This document shows positions 8,308-17,189 of a stretch of DNA of 64,000 nt, piece by piece. The DNA comes from Chitinophaga pendula. Lineage in GTDB: Bacteria > Bacteroidota > Bacteroidia > Chitinophagales > Chitinophagaceae. The first letter of the stretch is position 1. Each line of letters opens with the position of its first letter. The notes under the pieces were generated by a model. That model was given only the letters and a program-made list of their open reading frames with translations. It had not been told where the DNA came from and made no database searches. The stretch spans positions 682,001 to 746,000 of the forward strand of contig NZ_CP077769.1 of NCBI RefSeq assembly GCF_020386615.1, read 5' to 3'. A program made the translations under genes and the position numbers.

Positions 8308-10899
8308 TTAGAATTTGAACGCCAGTTTACTAAAGAAGGTGGTGCCATTGAAGCCCATTTGTACAGGTTCGTAGGGACCTCCGGAGTCGGTAAGGACGGC
8401 ATCTTGTCTGTTGGGCAATACGTTGAACAGGTTGCTGCCGCCGATCACCAGGGTCACGACTTTACCGAATTGGTATCCGAGGGAAAGGTCGGTGGTGATA
8501 CGAGGGTCGAATGTATCATAGTCGCCGTTATAATCGATCAGTTTCACCCTGTCGAATCGTACGAAGCGGAGGTTGGCGTTAAAGCTGCGGAAGCGATAAT
8601 CAAGGGTGAGGTTGAGTTTACTTGGCGGGGCGGATGCCAGCAGGAAGGCTTCTTCTCTTTTGCTGAAGTAGACATCTTCCCGGCCGACGAGTTTGGGGGC
8701 GGTTTTGATCCTGCCTGTTTCCAGCCGGTTGAAGTTGGCAGCGAAGCTGGCATTAAAGCTATGCGGTCCGAAGAATTTGGACCAGGTGATGATGGCATCC
8801 ACTCCCAGGGTTTTGGTATCGAGTGCGTTGGAGAAGAATTTAACGACACTGACGTTGAGCTTTTCCAGTTCATTTTTTATTTCGGGAGCGGATTCTGCGT
8901 TGAAGTCGCCGGTGAGTACGATACGGTCCTGGATCTTCACATAATATCCATCAATCGTGATACTCAGGCCTTTGGCCGGGCGGGAGGTGATACCGAAGCT
9001 GGCGTTGAGGGCTTTTTCCTGTTTGAGGGGATCTACGCCCAGTACGCGGGTGATATTACTGTTGTTGCGTGCCAGCAGGTTATCTACAGATTTGCCGGCT
9101 ACGACGTTGGTGTAGGCGGTATTAAAGTATATCTGGGCCAGGGACGGTGCGCGGAAGCCGGTGCTGACGGAGCCACGGAATGCTAGGGCTTTGGATACTT
9201 CGAATCGGGCTGCCAGTTTGCCGTTGATGGTATTACCGAAGTCATTATACCTTTCAAATCGGGCAGCGGCATCTACCATGAAACGTTTGGAAAAATTGAA
9301 TTCAGCATCTACATAAACGCCCAGGTTGGTGCGGTATTCATCGACCTGATTAGCCGGTTGGAAGCCAGGGAATCCTTGTGCACCAGCTGCTTTATAGACG
9401 GTGTCGACGCCGCCGGAGGAGTTGGGGACCAGGTCGTATGTACCATATGCTTTCCAGGAAGCTTCTTCGCCGGCGAAGATCTTATAGTGTTCGGTGCGGA
9501 ATTCGGTACCGAAGGCGATGTTGGTACCACCTGCCAGTACTTTGTCGAAGAAGCGAGTGAAGTGCAGGCCGGTGGTATTCTGATCCAGCTGGAAGCCACC
9601 TGCATCAAAGCGGGAGGGGGACTGTTCCAGTAAGGAGCTGTTAAGTGTTTTTTCTACATAGTAGTGGAAGCGGTTGGAGCCGAAGGTATTGTTGAAGTCG
9701 ACGTTCCATCCTTTCAGCAAGCCGCGGATACCTACGGAGAGGGAGCGGTCACCGATATTGGATACGATCTGGGGATCGAAGCCATTGGGGTAGATGCTGG
9801 GAATATTTTTAGGATCGTCTTTATAACGCGTGAAAGCATAGGCGTTACCATAGCGCTGGTTATAGCCACCGAAGCTGTATATCTCTGTATTTTGTGTCAG
9901 GGGGATGCGGGCGTTGAACATGGCGGAGTAGTTTTCCATGAGGGCATCGCCGTAGAAGCGGCGGGGTACGTTGCCTTCGCCTACTTTGTTAGGGTCATCG
10001 GCGCGGTTGGTACGGCCGCGGTAGAGGTAGTCGCCGGTGACATTGACAAAACCACCCCCTCCTATTTTGAAGCCATAGTTGCCGTTAAACCCGATGTTCT
10101 GTCCATCTCCTTTGGAGGTAACGGCCCCGTTGATATTACCGGAGAATTCATCTACGGATGATTTCAGTACGATATTGATAACCCCTGCGATGGCATCGGA
10201 GCCATATTGTGCGGAGGCGCCATCGCGTAATATTTCGATACGTTCGATGGCGGCGGCGGGTATGGTGTTGAGGTCCGTACCGGTATTACCACGGCCTCTG
10301 GTACCAAAGAGGTTGACCAATGAGGATTGGTGTCTGCGTTTGCCATTGATGAGTACGAGGGTCTGATCGGGACCGAGGCCGCGCAGGGATGCCGGATCGA
10401 CATGGTCGGCGCCATCGGAACCTGTTTGCCGGTTGGAGTTGAAGGAAGGCGCTGCAAACTGCATGAGTTGGTTGAGGTCTACCTGTCCGACTGAATTGGT
10501 GATCCTGGATATTGGGATGATATCGATGGGCACTGGTGTTTGGGTGGCGGAGCGGTTGAGATTACGGCTACCTACTACTTCCACTCCCTGGATGGCGGTA
10601 GCTTCACTCTGGAGTGTGATCTGCAGTTCGCTTTTGCCGGCTACCGGCACTTCCTGTGTAACATATCCCAGGGCACGGAATACCAGGAGGGCTTTGCCAT
10701 TGGAAGCGGTGAACTGGAAAGATCCATCGGGAGAGGAGCTGGTACCTTTATTCGTACCTTTTTCGAATACGCTAACACCAGGTAGCGCAGTACCGGTGTT
10801 GTCGATGATCTTTCCCTTTACCAGATGTTGGGCATATAAAAGCGGGGCCGTCCACAAAAGACAACAAATGACTAACAGGCATTTTTTCATAAGGGGCAT
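8308..10899 (-). CDS. TonB-dependent outer membrane receptor with carboxypeptidase-regulatory domain
   Basis: Outer-membrane active-transport receptor of 863 residues; ATG at 10899 or, with a cleaner signal peptide (MKKCLLVICC...LYAQ), at 10890. A carboxypeptidase-regulatory-like domain spans about 26-100. The plug (about 110-250) contains SLRGLGPDQTLVLINGKRR, IERIEILRDGASAQYGSDA and GVINIVL. The barrel ends in FFSKLAFKF with the typical terminal Phe. There is no STN domain and no SusD partner, so it is a stand-alone receptor of the siderophore, vitamin or peptide type rather than a SusC. It is divergent from the HxlR regulator at 11096. The ligand is unknown. Confidence 0.92.
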   Translation of the reverse strand: MPLMKKCLLVICCLLWTAPLLYAQHLVKGKIIDNTGTALPGVSVFEKGTNKGTSSSPDGSFQFTASNGKALLVFRALGYVTQEVPVAGKSELQITLQSEATAIQGVEVVGSRNLNRSATQTPVPIDIIPISRITNSVGQVDLNQLMQFAAPSFNSNRQTGSDGADHVDPASLRGLGPDQTLVLINGKRRHQSSLVNLFGTRGRGNTGTDLNTIPAAAIERIEILRDGASAQYGSDAIAGVINIVLKSSVDEFSGNINGAVTSKGDGQNIGFNGNYGFKIGGGGFVNVTGDYLYRGRTNRADDPNKVGEGNVPRRFYGDALMENYSAMFNARIPLTQNTEIYSFGGYNQRYGNAYAFTRYKDDPKNIPSIYPNGFDPQIVSNIGDRSLSVGIRGLLKGWNVDFNNTFGSNRFHYYVEKTLNSSLLEQSPSRFDAGGFQLDQNTTGLHFTRFFDKVLAGGTNIAFGTEFRTEHYKIFAGEEASWKAYGTYDLVPNSSGGVDTVYKAAGAQGFPGFQPANQVDEYRTNLGVYVDAEFNFSKRFMVDAAARFERYNDFGNTINGKLAARFEVSKALAFRGSVSTGFRAPSLAQIYFNTAYTNVVAGKSVDNLLARNNSNITRVLGVDPLKQEKALNASFGITSRPAKGLSITIDGYYVKIQDRIVLTGDFNAESAPEIKNELEKLNVSVVKFFSNALDTKTLGVDAIITWSKFFGPHSFNASFAANFNRLETGRIKTAPKLVGREDVYFSKREEAFLLASAPPSKLNLTLDYRFRSFNANLRFVRFDRVKLIDYNGDYDTFDPRITTDLSLGYQFGKVVTLVIGGSNLFNVLPNRQDAVLTDSGGPYEPVQMGFNGTTFFSKLAFKF

Positions 10900-11064
10900 G
10901 AAGGTTTTAAATTTAGATAGAATGAGATACGGTATTAGATTTTGGTCTATGATGTGGTGCTTGGTCTATTGGGTGTACGATAGTTGGCACACACGGGTAT
11001 AAATATATACTTTTTTGTGATAACAGGCGGTCGGGGTGGGAGAAGAAGGAGGGTTGCTTTTAGG

Positions 11065-11072
11065 TATATTTG
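11065..11072 (+). promoter_or_regulatory. Bacteroidota -7 box upstream of the HxlR gene
   Basis: TATATTTG matches the TAnnTTTG -7 consensus of Bacteroidota sigma-A promoters and lies 23 bases before ATG 11096. A purine-rich ribosome-binding stretch, AAGGAAAAAAAG, lies between them. The box falls downstream of the earlier in-frame ATG at 11036, which argues for the 11096 start. No clear -33 TTTG is seen. Confidence 0.5.
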
Positions 11073-11095
11073 TAAGGAAAAAAAGTGTATCGTTC

Positions 11096-11458
11096 ATGAG
11101 GAAGGAAAATTCAACCAATTCGCTGAACCGGCAGTTGCTGCTGCGGTATTGTGGGATGACTTATGCTATTGGGTTGATCGGAGGGCGGTGGAAGCCATCT
11201 ATTCTGATGTCTTTGCTGGAAGGTAAACTTCGTTATAGTGAGATCAGAAAGGTGATACCTGGTGTTTCTGAGCGGGTATTGGTGTTGCAGTTGCGGGAGT
11301 TGGAAAGGGATGGGCTTATACACCGGATTGTTTATCCTGCGGTGCCACCTAAATCGGAATATGAGCTGACGGAAGAGGGGATGTCTATGCGACCTATGCT
11401 GGAAGCGATTGCGGAATGGGGGATCTCACATCGCCCGGATCATGAAGGGGCGGATTGA
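11096..11458 (+). CDS. HxlR-family winged-helix transcriptional regulator
   Basis: 120 residues from ATG 11096; an upstream in-frame ATG at 11036 would add 20 residues without family similarity. The HxlR signature is complete: LIGGRWKPSILMSLLEG, then LRYSEIRKVIPGVSERVL, the recognition region LRELERDGLIHR, and the wing VPPKSEYELTEEG. Cys19 sits just before the LIGGRWK motif, where several characterised HxlR/DUF24 regulators carry their redox- or electrophile-sensing cysteine. It is divergent from the TonB receptor and about 170 bases upstream of an ArsR-flavoenzyme unit; either could be its target (inference). Confidence 0.93.
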   Translation: MRKENSTNSLNRQLLLRYCGMTYAIGLIGGRWKPSILMSLLEGKLRYSEIRKVIPGVSERVLVLQLRELERDGLIHRIVYPAVPPKSEYELTEEGMSMRPMLEAIAEWGISHRPDHEGAD

Positions 11459-11615
11459 TAAAAGTCGGTATTTTTTGATTGTTGACCCGGTATGTTGGCG
11501 AGCTGACTGCTGTTTATTTACATTTATAGCAATATTATCACTTCGTAATTATTTGAAAATAAGTTGATTGTTATTTATTGTCAGATATTAATTGGTATTT
11601 CGGGAAAAACCGATA

Positions 11616-11623
11616 TAACTTTG
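11616..11623 (+). promoter_or_regulatory. -7 promoter box almost abutting the ArsR start codon
   Basis: TAACTTTG is a match to TAnnTTTG and ends only four bases before ATG 11628. Because initiation normally occurs a few bases past this box, the transcript would begin at or next to the start codon (leaderless). A possible -33 element is ATTG at 11591-11594, 21 bases upstream. Confidence 0.5.
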
Positions 11624-11627
11624 TAGT

Positions 11628-11933
11628 ATGGATCAATTGGAGATTTTTAAGGCTTTGTCCAACAAGACCCGTTTACAGATATTGCAATGGTTGAAGGAGC
11701 CAGACGTACATTTTCCTCCATGTCCGGGAGATCTAGATAACCGGACGCAGGGGGTGTGTGTAGGGTATATTCAGCAGAAGACGGGATTGACACAGTCTAC
11801 GATATCCGAGTATTTGTCCATGTTGCAGAAGGCGGGTCTGCTTACTGCCACCCGGGTAGGGCAGTGGACCTATTACAAGAGGAATGAGGCCGCCTTTGCA
11901 GCGTTAAGCGAAATTATCAGATTGGACATTTAA
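11628..11933 (+). CDS. ArsR-family helix-turn-helix regulator with two cysteines
   Basis: 101 residues. The N-terminus FKALSNKTRLQILQWLKEP is a typical ArsR/SmtB beginning, and the recognition helix region reads TGLTQSTISEYLSMLQKAGLL, quoted in parts as TGLTQSTISEY and LSMLQKAGLL, followed by a wing (TRVGQWTYYKRNE). An insertion between helices carries Cys32 (FPPCPGD) and Cys44 (GVCVGY), possible sensor residues (inference). The stop codon lies 13 bases before an Old Yellow Enzyme homologue, so the two are probably cotranscribed. The classical metal motif ELCVCDL is absent. Confidence 0.88.
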   Translation: MDQLEIFKALSNKTRLQILQWLKEPDVHFPPCPGDLDNRTQGVCVGYIQQKTGLTQSTISEYLSMLQKAGLLTATRVGQWTYYKRNEAAFAALSEIIRLDI

Positions 11934-11946
11934 AACGTAAAAATCA

Positions 11947-13047
11947 ATGAGTACGAATATTTTGTTTGAGCCCATACATATAAAGTCGTTACGACTTCGT
12001 AACCGTATTGTGATGGCCCCTATGACCCGTTCTTTTTCTCCCGGTGGGGTACCGGGCAAGGATGTGGCGGCTTATTATGCCCGTCGTGCGAAAGGAAATG
12101 TGGGATTGATATTATCTGAAGGTACGGTAATATCGCGGCCTTCTTCATCGAATGATCCTAATATACCTCACTTTTATGGGGAAGCTGCTTTAGCTGGCTG
12201 GGAGGAAGTGATATCCGACGTACATGCAGGAGGAGGCGCTATGGGACCGCAATTGTGGCATATGGGGGTGGTGATTAATCATCATTCAGGATGGTTGCCG
12301 CCGGTGCCTTTTGAAGGACCATCGGGGTTGTTGGGTACCGGAGAGAAAAATGGAGAGGCGATGACGGATGCGGCTATTGCGGATGCGATTGCGGCTTTTG
12401 GGAAAGCCGCGGCGGATACGAAGCGACTAGGATTTGACTGCCTGGAGCTGCACGGTGCGCATGCTTACCTGATCGATCAGTTTTTCTGGGATAAGACGAA
12501 CCGGCGTAATGATGTATGGGGAGGGGATACTTTGACGGCACGCAGTCGTTTTGCTACAGCTGTGCTGGAAGAGGTGAGAAAGCAGGTAGGCCCTGGCTTC
12601 CCGGTAATATTACGGTTATCACAATGGAAGCCTACAGACTATACTAACAAGCTTGCACATACGCCACAGGAGCTGGAGGCATGGTTGACGGTATTGGCGG
12701 ATGCTGGGGTGGATATTTTCCACTGTTCACAGCGCCGTTTCTGGGAGCCGGAATTTGAAGGATCGGATCTGAACTTTGCTGGCTGGGCGAAGAAGCTGAC
12801 GGGCAAACCAACTATTACGGTGGGATCTGTGGGATTATCCGGGGACTTTAATGCGGCCTTTAAGGGAGACAGTTCAGTACCTACGCCATTGGATGAGTTA
12901 TTACGTCGGCTGGACCGGGGAGATTTTGACCTGGTGGCGGTAGGACGGGCGTTACTGGCAGATCCGGAGTGGGTGAACAAGGTGGCAGACAACCGGTCGG
13001 AGGAGCTGATCGGATTCAGCCGGGATGCATTTGGTCGTTTAGTATAG
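11947..13047 (+). CDS. Old Yellow Enzyme-family NADH:flavin oxidoreductase (alkene reductase)
   Basis: 366 residues; FMN-dependent cytosolic enzyme of the class that reduces activated C=C bonds. It starts with LRNRIVMAPMTRSF, has QLWHMG in strand 3, and carries the substrate-binding pair H169/H172 in LELHGAHAYLIDQFF followed by NRRNDVWGG. The FMN phosphate region includes AVGRALLADPEWV near the C-terminus. Length fits the family. It lies between an ArsR regulator and a luciferase-like flavoenzyme, in an apparent operon that would handle electrophilic or xenobiotic compounds (inference from context). Confidence 0.92.
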   Translation: MSTNILFEPIHIKSLRLRNRIVMAPMTRSFSPGGVPGKDVAAYYARRAKGNVGLILSEGTVISRPSSSNDPNIPHFYGEAALAGWEEVISDVHAGGGAMGPQLWHMGVVINHHSGWLPPVPFEGPSGLLGTGEKNGEAMTDAAIADAIAAFGKAAADTKRLGFDCLELHGAHAYLIDQFFWDKTNRRNDVWGGDTLTARSRFATAVLEEVRKQVGPGFPVILRLSQWKPTDYTNKLAHTPQELEAWLTVLADAGVDIFHCSQRRFWEPEFEGSDLNFAGWAKKLTGKPTITVGSVGLSGDFNAAFKGDSSVPTPLDELLRRLDRGDFDLVAVGRALLADPEWVNKVADNRSEELIGFSRDAFGRLV

Positions 13048-13085
13048 ATGATCAGGGATCAGCAGATGATTAAAATTAACAATTG

Positions 13086-14078
13086 ATGAAAGAAACGACA
13101 TTATCCGTACTTGAATTAGCTACGGTAGTTGAAAACGGGACTATGGCTACCGCTATTGAAGGAGCGGTGGCGGTCGCCCAGCAAGCGGAAGCGCTTGGAT
13201 ATAAAAGGTTATGGCTGGCAGAGCACCACAATATGCCATATATTGCCAGTTCGGCTACGTCGGTGTTGATCGGACATGTGGCTGGTAAGACGACGCATAT
13301 ACGTGTAGGGTCTGGTGGAATTATGTTGCCTAACCATTCCCCGTTGGTGATAGCGGAGCAATTTGGTACGCTGGAGACGCTTTATCCCGGTCGTATAGAC
13401 TTGGGATTGGGCCGGGCGCCAGGTACAGATCAGCTGACGGCGCGTGCTTTGCGTAAGTTGAATATGACGGTGGAATATAATTTTCATGCTGCCATTAAAG
13501 AGCTACAGACTTATTTCAGTGCAGAGAACCGGGATGCCAAGGTGCGGGCTTTTCCTGGGGAAGGGCTGGATATTCCGTTATGGATACTCGGATCAAGTAC
13601 GGATAGTGCCTATCTGGCTGCGGAGTTGGGTTTGCCTTATGCATTTGCTTCTCACTTTGCGCCTGCGCAGCTACGCACGGCGATCGATATTTACAGGAGA
13701 AATTTTAAACCATCGGCTGTATTGTCAGCGCCTTATGTATTGGCTTGTGTGAATGTGATAGCAGCGGATACAGATAAGGAAGCTGTTTTCCTTTCTACGA
13801 GCCTGTACCGGTTATTCCTGGGGATCATTACGGATGCCCGTCAGCCATTGCAGCCTCCCGGCGCGTTACCAGCCACTTTTGATCATCCGGAGGTACAACG
13901 TATGGTAAATAACATGATGGCCTGTACGTTTGTCGGTGGCGTAGCTACTTTACGTCAGGACCTACATACGTTTATTGCTGAAACAGGCATTGACGAGTTG
14001 ATGGTCGCCAGTCATATTTATGACCGGGAGGCGAAGATGAAATCGTATGCGTTACTGAAGGAAGCGCTGACTACATGA
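13086..14078 (+). CDS. LLM-class (luciferase-like) flavin-dependent oxidoreductase
   Basis: 330 residues from ATG 13086; a TTG immediately before it is not needed. The TIM-barrel luciferase fold is recognised by [13 protein letters not shown] at the N-terminus, [15 protein letters not shown] with the conserved His-His, [20 protein letters not shown] (20 residues), and [12 protein letters not shown]. It resembles the MsnO8/YhbW-type subfamily of single-component-looking members, which have no known light emission. It lies 38 bases after the Old Yellow Enzyme gene. The substrate is unknown. Confidence 0.92.
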   Translation: MKETTLSVLELATVVENGTMATAIEGAVAVAQQAEALGYKRLWLAEHHNMPYIASSATSVLIGHVAGKTTHIRVGSGGIMLPNHSPLVIAEQFGTLETLYPGRIDLGLGRAPGTDQLTARALRKLNMTVEYNFHAAIKELQTYFSAENRDAKVRAFPGEGLDIPLWILGSSTDSAYLAAELGLPYAFASHFAPAQLRTAIDIYRRNFKPSAVLSAPYVLACVNVIAADTDKEAVFLSTSLYRLFLGIITDARQPLQPPGALPATFDHPEVQRMVNNMMACTFVGGVATLRQDLHTFIAETGIDELMVASHIYDREAKMKSYALLKEALTT

Positions 14079-14454
14079 GGTAGATAACTTTGACGTATAA
14101 ACGGCAGGATAAAATATAGTCATCCTTTCAAGTGTGGAAAAAGAACGGGTAATAATCGTGTAGATTGTTACCCGTTTTTATTATATTTGGAATAGCCTAT
14201 TAAAGGTTGTCAATTATAGAGCACGGAGAAATACTCCCTATAGGTATATGTGATTCCCATTTTTGTTTAACTGATTATTATCCTGAGATATGAGAGCATG
14301 CCAATTGTTAGCGCACATAGTAGGTTAAATACGACTATTCCGGTACCTTTTTATTAGCGACATTTTTGTTTCCCGGATCATATCTTATGTGTATTACGTA
14401 TACGCAGGTACGAATATGTTTTTATTGCATAACCCTACCATAAAAAATCCAAGT
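14079..14454. other. Intergenic stretch with a terminator
   Basis: Apart from the terminator at 14144-14179 I see no gene. The 3' part is AT-rich and probably carries the promoter of the lipoprotein gene that starts at 14455, but no clear TAnnTTTG box is visible. Confidence 0.5.
14144..14179 (+). terminator. Rho-independent terminator after the ArsR-OYE-LLM unit
   Basis: A stem of AACGGGTAA (14144-14152) with TTACCCGTT (14168-14176), extended by AATC/GATT with one unpaired base, is followed by a T run. It lies 66 bases after the stop codon of the luciferase-like gene. Confidence 0.88.
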
Positions 14455-15978
14455 ATGAGAAAAATCTATTTGTTAACTGGTGCACTGGCCTTTTTATTCT
14501 TTTCCTGTAAGAAAAATGCGGAGAAAGAGGTGGGCCCTGAGTTGAACACTACGTTAACTGCTGAGCAAAACAACCAGGACAAGACGGTGTTTGCCCGTAC
14601 GTTTGCCCGGGCCTTGTCCAACCCGGAAGTTCGTTCCTTACTGAAACAAGAGGCACTTAAACAATTTGACCATGATTACGATGTATTGTATGATGTGGCC
14701 AGAGAGCTGACCACTGCATCCGGAAAGAGCCTACATGAGTTGATCGCTGGTTATGCGGAAGATCCGGCTGCATTCGATGCGATCATTCAACGGCAGCCGC
14801 TATTGACCATTTATGTACCTAAACTTGACAAATTCAATGCTGCGGGCTGGGATATAGCTGCCCAGGTACCGATAGTGGCGGTACGAAACATTGAGGATGC
14901 CAAAGCAGGTAAGCCATTATTAGCTTACAATGCGGAAGGACGTCAGATAATGATGAGTTATGCGGCGAGTGGCGATGCTCCTGTGGTGGTAGTAAAGGAA
15001 AATGAGCGTGTCACGGCATTGCGCACCGGTGGGGTACAAGGTAACATGCGGCAGCATTCCGGCAATACGTATAAGTTCATTGATGCTGCTTTTGATAATA
15101 TTACCGGCAAGGATGGATCCGGTAAATTTCGGGAAGCAGATGGTCGTCCTGTAAGGGGAGGCGGTACCGGCGATACGACTACCTATGTAGACAACTCTCA
15201 CCAGATCAGTTCTCCTGCGGTGAGATATGCTTATGAGAAGAGGCTGACCAGTCAGCGGGATTATGTATACTACGGTATTGACCCAAGTAATAACATTGAT
15301 TCCGGTCGTTTTAAAAATCAGTATGCGGAGCATATTGTATCGATAGAAATGGAGGATGAGGCAGCGTTGAAGAAGATCACGGATGACTGGACGGAAGGTA
15401 ACCTGGAGATTGTGGTGAATGTACTGATGTTGGCCCGTGACGGTGCTGGTATCACGGTTAAAAAAGGTATCAATTGTACGGTTGACAATCTTAAACACAA
15501 ACCCGGCACTCCGCGTCCGGCGAATTACAGGGCGGATGGTATCCTGGAATATACGCTGCCAAATCCTTTGGAAATAGACGGATGGGATGCTTATAAATAC
15601 GGGGATAAATGGAAGTTTGTGGTGTCTGAATTCGATCCTGGTACAGAGACCACGACGACGACTAGTGTAAGTTCTGAGTATAGCAGTAACTTCAATGCGA
15701 ATGCGGGAGTGGAGTTGTTTGGTATCCTGAAGATAGGAATAGGTGGTGGTACGTCCAATAAGGAGACGAAGACCACGACTGTGACGATCAAATCGACGAA
15801 CATTTCTGATGATCTGTATGAGGGGATATTGAATTTTTATACGCCGGTTTATTCCCGTATTACGGAGACGAGACCAGGCAGAGGGGGGAGCGGTCCCAGC
15901 ACTGTTATCCTACCCAAGGTGTATACGGTAAATACCGGGCTGATCCGTTTACGGATAGAGCCGTTGCCTCGTTATTGA
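14455..15978 (+). CDS. Lipoprotein of unknown function with a Thr-rich, glycine-hinged C-terminal region
   Basis: 507 residues from ATG 14455, chosen because a lipoprotein signal follows at once (MRKIYLLTGALAFLFFSC). An earlier in-frame ATG at 14389 lacks this logic. The N-terminal half contains LLTIYVPKLDKFNAAGWD and PVVVVKENERV, features I associate only loosely with uncharacterised Bacteroidota lipoproteins (possibly DUF3103-like). The C-terminal half has runs of alternating Thr/Ser (GTETTTTTSVSSEYSS), a Gly-rich turn (FGILKIGIGGGTSNKE) and another Thr strand (TKTTTVTIKSTN). This resembles the membrane-hairpin region of aerolysin/ETX-MTX2 beta-pore proteins; that is pattern recognition, not proof. 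It is monocistronic. Confidence 0.75.
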   Translation: MRKIYLLTGALAFLFFSCKKNAEKEVGPELNTTLTAEQNNQDKTVFARTFARALSNPEVRSLLKQEALKQFDHDYDVLYDVARELTTASGKSLHELIAGYAEDPAAFDAIIQRQPLLTIYVPKLDKFNAAGWDIAAQVPIVAVRNIEDAKAGKPLLAYNAEGRQIMMSYAASGDAPVVVVKENERVTALRTGGVQGNMRQHSGNTYKFIDAAFDNITGKDGSGKFREADGRPVRGGGTGDTTTYVDNSHQISSPAVRYAYEKRLTSQRDYVYYGIDPSNNIDSGRFKNQYAEHIVSIEMEDEAALKKITDDWTEGNLEIVVNVLMLARDGAGITVKKGINCTVDNLKHKPGTPRPANYRADGILEYTLPNPLEIDGWDAYKYGDKWKFVVSEFDPGTETTTTTSVSSEYSSNFNANAGVELFGILKIGIGGGTSNKETKTTTVTIKSTNISDDLYEGILNFYTPVYSRITETRPGRGGSGPSTVILPKVYTVNTGLIRLRIEPLPRY

Positions 15979-16006
15979 TAATAGACTGTTACACGATAAA
16001 TGAAAG

Positions 16007-16048
16007 CGGGCCACCGTCTGAAGCAATATCGGAAGGTGGCCCGTTTCG
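16007..16048. terminator. Hairpin between convergent genes
   Basis: A 9-bp GC-rich inverted repeat CGGGCCACC (16007-16015) / GGTGGCCCG (16035-16043) is followed by TTTCGTT. It lies between the end of the lipoprotein gene (+) and the end of the GNAT gene (-) and probably serves both. Confidence 0.7.
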
Positions 16049-16097
16049 TTGTTACCGATGGTTTGTTTGAGAATATGTTGTGGTGATGTTGGAAAGA

Positions 16098-16394
16098 TTA
16101 GATATGTATGCCATGTACCAGCAGTTGTTTCCATTTAGGGTTGCTGCGTACATAGGCGGCTACTTTGCGGCTGGTAGGGACCATTTTCACGTTTTGAGCG
16201 GATATTTCCTCCATCACTTTTTCGAACAGCAGGGGTGTTACGCCTTTTTCTTCCAAGGTAGCTGGTACTTCAGCACCGGTGAGGAAAATTTTATTACCGT
16301 TCTTTTCATAAATAACCTTTGCAAGTTGCCCATTGATGCGAGCTTCAAATTGCTTGGCTTCTTTATTGTCAACGATCTCGAAGTTTTTAGACAT
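16098..16394 (-). CDS. Small GNAT-fold protein of the COG2388 type
   Basis: 98 residues. It matches the short acetyltransferase family typified by N-acetyltransferase-like YjdJ: a beta strand FEARINGQLAKVIYEKNG, the core EVPATLEEKGVTPLLFEKVM, and KMVPTSRKVAAYVRSNPKW. Members normally have a pyrophosphate-binding RGxGxG-type loop after the EVP strand; here it reads EEKGVTP, lacking the Arg and the second Gly, so CoA binding may be weakened or lost. Monocistronic and convergent with the lipoprotein upstream. The physiological substrate of this family is not established. Confidence 0.85.
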   Translation of the reverse strand: MSKNFEIVDNKEAKQFEARINGQLAKVIYEKNGNKIFLTGAEVPATLEEKGVTPLLFEKVMEEISAQNVKMVPTSRKVAAYVRSNPKWKQLLVHGIHI

Positions 16395-16698
16395 GATATA
16401 TCCTTTTGTTTAGATTTATTGTAAATCAATGTTTTGTAGGGTTGTAACAAGTCGGGCTGCAATAGGGAAGACGCAATACTAAGCTGCAGCTATGTAAGAA
16501 GTGGTGTAAACCGGGTGCAAAGATACGGAAAAATGCTAAAATAATGGCTTAAGACTTTTTGAGGGGGTACAGGCGTCTATGGGAGCGGGATATGAAGTGT
16601 GCAGGAAGGAAATATGGCACCTTCTTTGAAGAAGAGATACAGGCCGTTGCGCCTGCTTAAAATCAACGCTTCATTCACTCACTTAATTACAAGACCAT
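16395..16698. other. Divergent intergenic region
   Basis: This region lies between the GNAT gene (-) and a small lipoprotein (+). I see no gene, strong hairpin or clear promoter box here; both promoters are expected within it. Confidence 0.45.
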
Positions 16699-17109
16699 AT
16701 GAAGTTAATTGCATTACTTCCATTGTTCATCGCAGGGATAGGTGTCTCAACTTTATCCAGCTGCAAAAAGGAAACCGTTCAAAATGTTGTTGTTCCCAAC
16801 CAGACCATTTACAAAACGATCAATACGGGAGATTGGAAGTTTGATAACCAAACGAAGACTTACTATGTAGATTTTGCCGTATCTCAGATTACCAGGGATG
16901 TGAATGATATTGATGCAGTGATTGTGTATATATCAGGTGGCAGTAGTATTTTCGAAGCTATCCCGAGTACTTATCAGAACAAATCTTATACTTATACGCA
17001 CCAGCCGGGACAGTTGTCTATAGAGATCTCCCAGCCAGGTGGCGGTACTGCCAATCCGCCGACAGTGGCTATACAGGTAAAGATTGTGATTGTGCAGTCG
17101 TCTAACTGA
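16699..17109 (+). CDS. Small lipoprotein of unknown function
   Basis: 136 residues. The signal MKLIALLPLFIAGIGVSTLS is followed by the lipidated Cys (LSSC) and a lysine. The rest is beta-rich, with the WKFDNQTKTYYVDFAVSQI strand pair and a Val/Ile-rich C-terminus (VAIQVKIVIVQ). Similar small lipoproteins are common in Chitinophagaceae, but I cannot name a function. It is monocistronic and followed by a strong hairpin. Confidence 0.8.
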   Translation: MKLIALLPLFIAGIGVSTLSSCKKETVQNVVVPNQTIYKTINTGDWKFDNQTKTYYVDFAVSQITRDVNDIDAVIVYISGGSSIFEAIPSTYQNKSYTYTHQPGQLSIEISQPGGGTANPPTVAIQVKIVIVQSSN

Positions 17110-17130
17110 TTATCATGCCTACATATAAAG

Positions 17131-17164
17131 CGATCGGCCGTCCTTTCATGAGGGCGGCCGATCG
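17131..17164. terminator. GC-rich hairpin between convergent genes
   Basis: A 14-bp stem with one G.T wobble (17131-17144 and 17151-17164) and a 6-base loop lies between the small lipoprotein (+) and GAPDH (-). There is no T run on either side, so it may act as a stability element rather than a simple terminator. Confidence 0.6.
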
Positions 17165-17189
17165 CGTGTTGAATAGTTATGTCGGATGA

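Noticed and set aside
8251..9186. 311-codon open frame on the + strand opposite the TonB receptor gene
   Set aside because: It is antisense to a clear receptor sequence and its translation has no protein-like features; long antisense frames result from codon bias.
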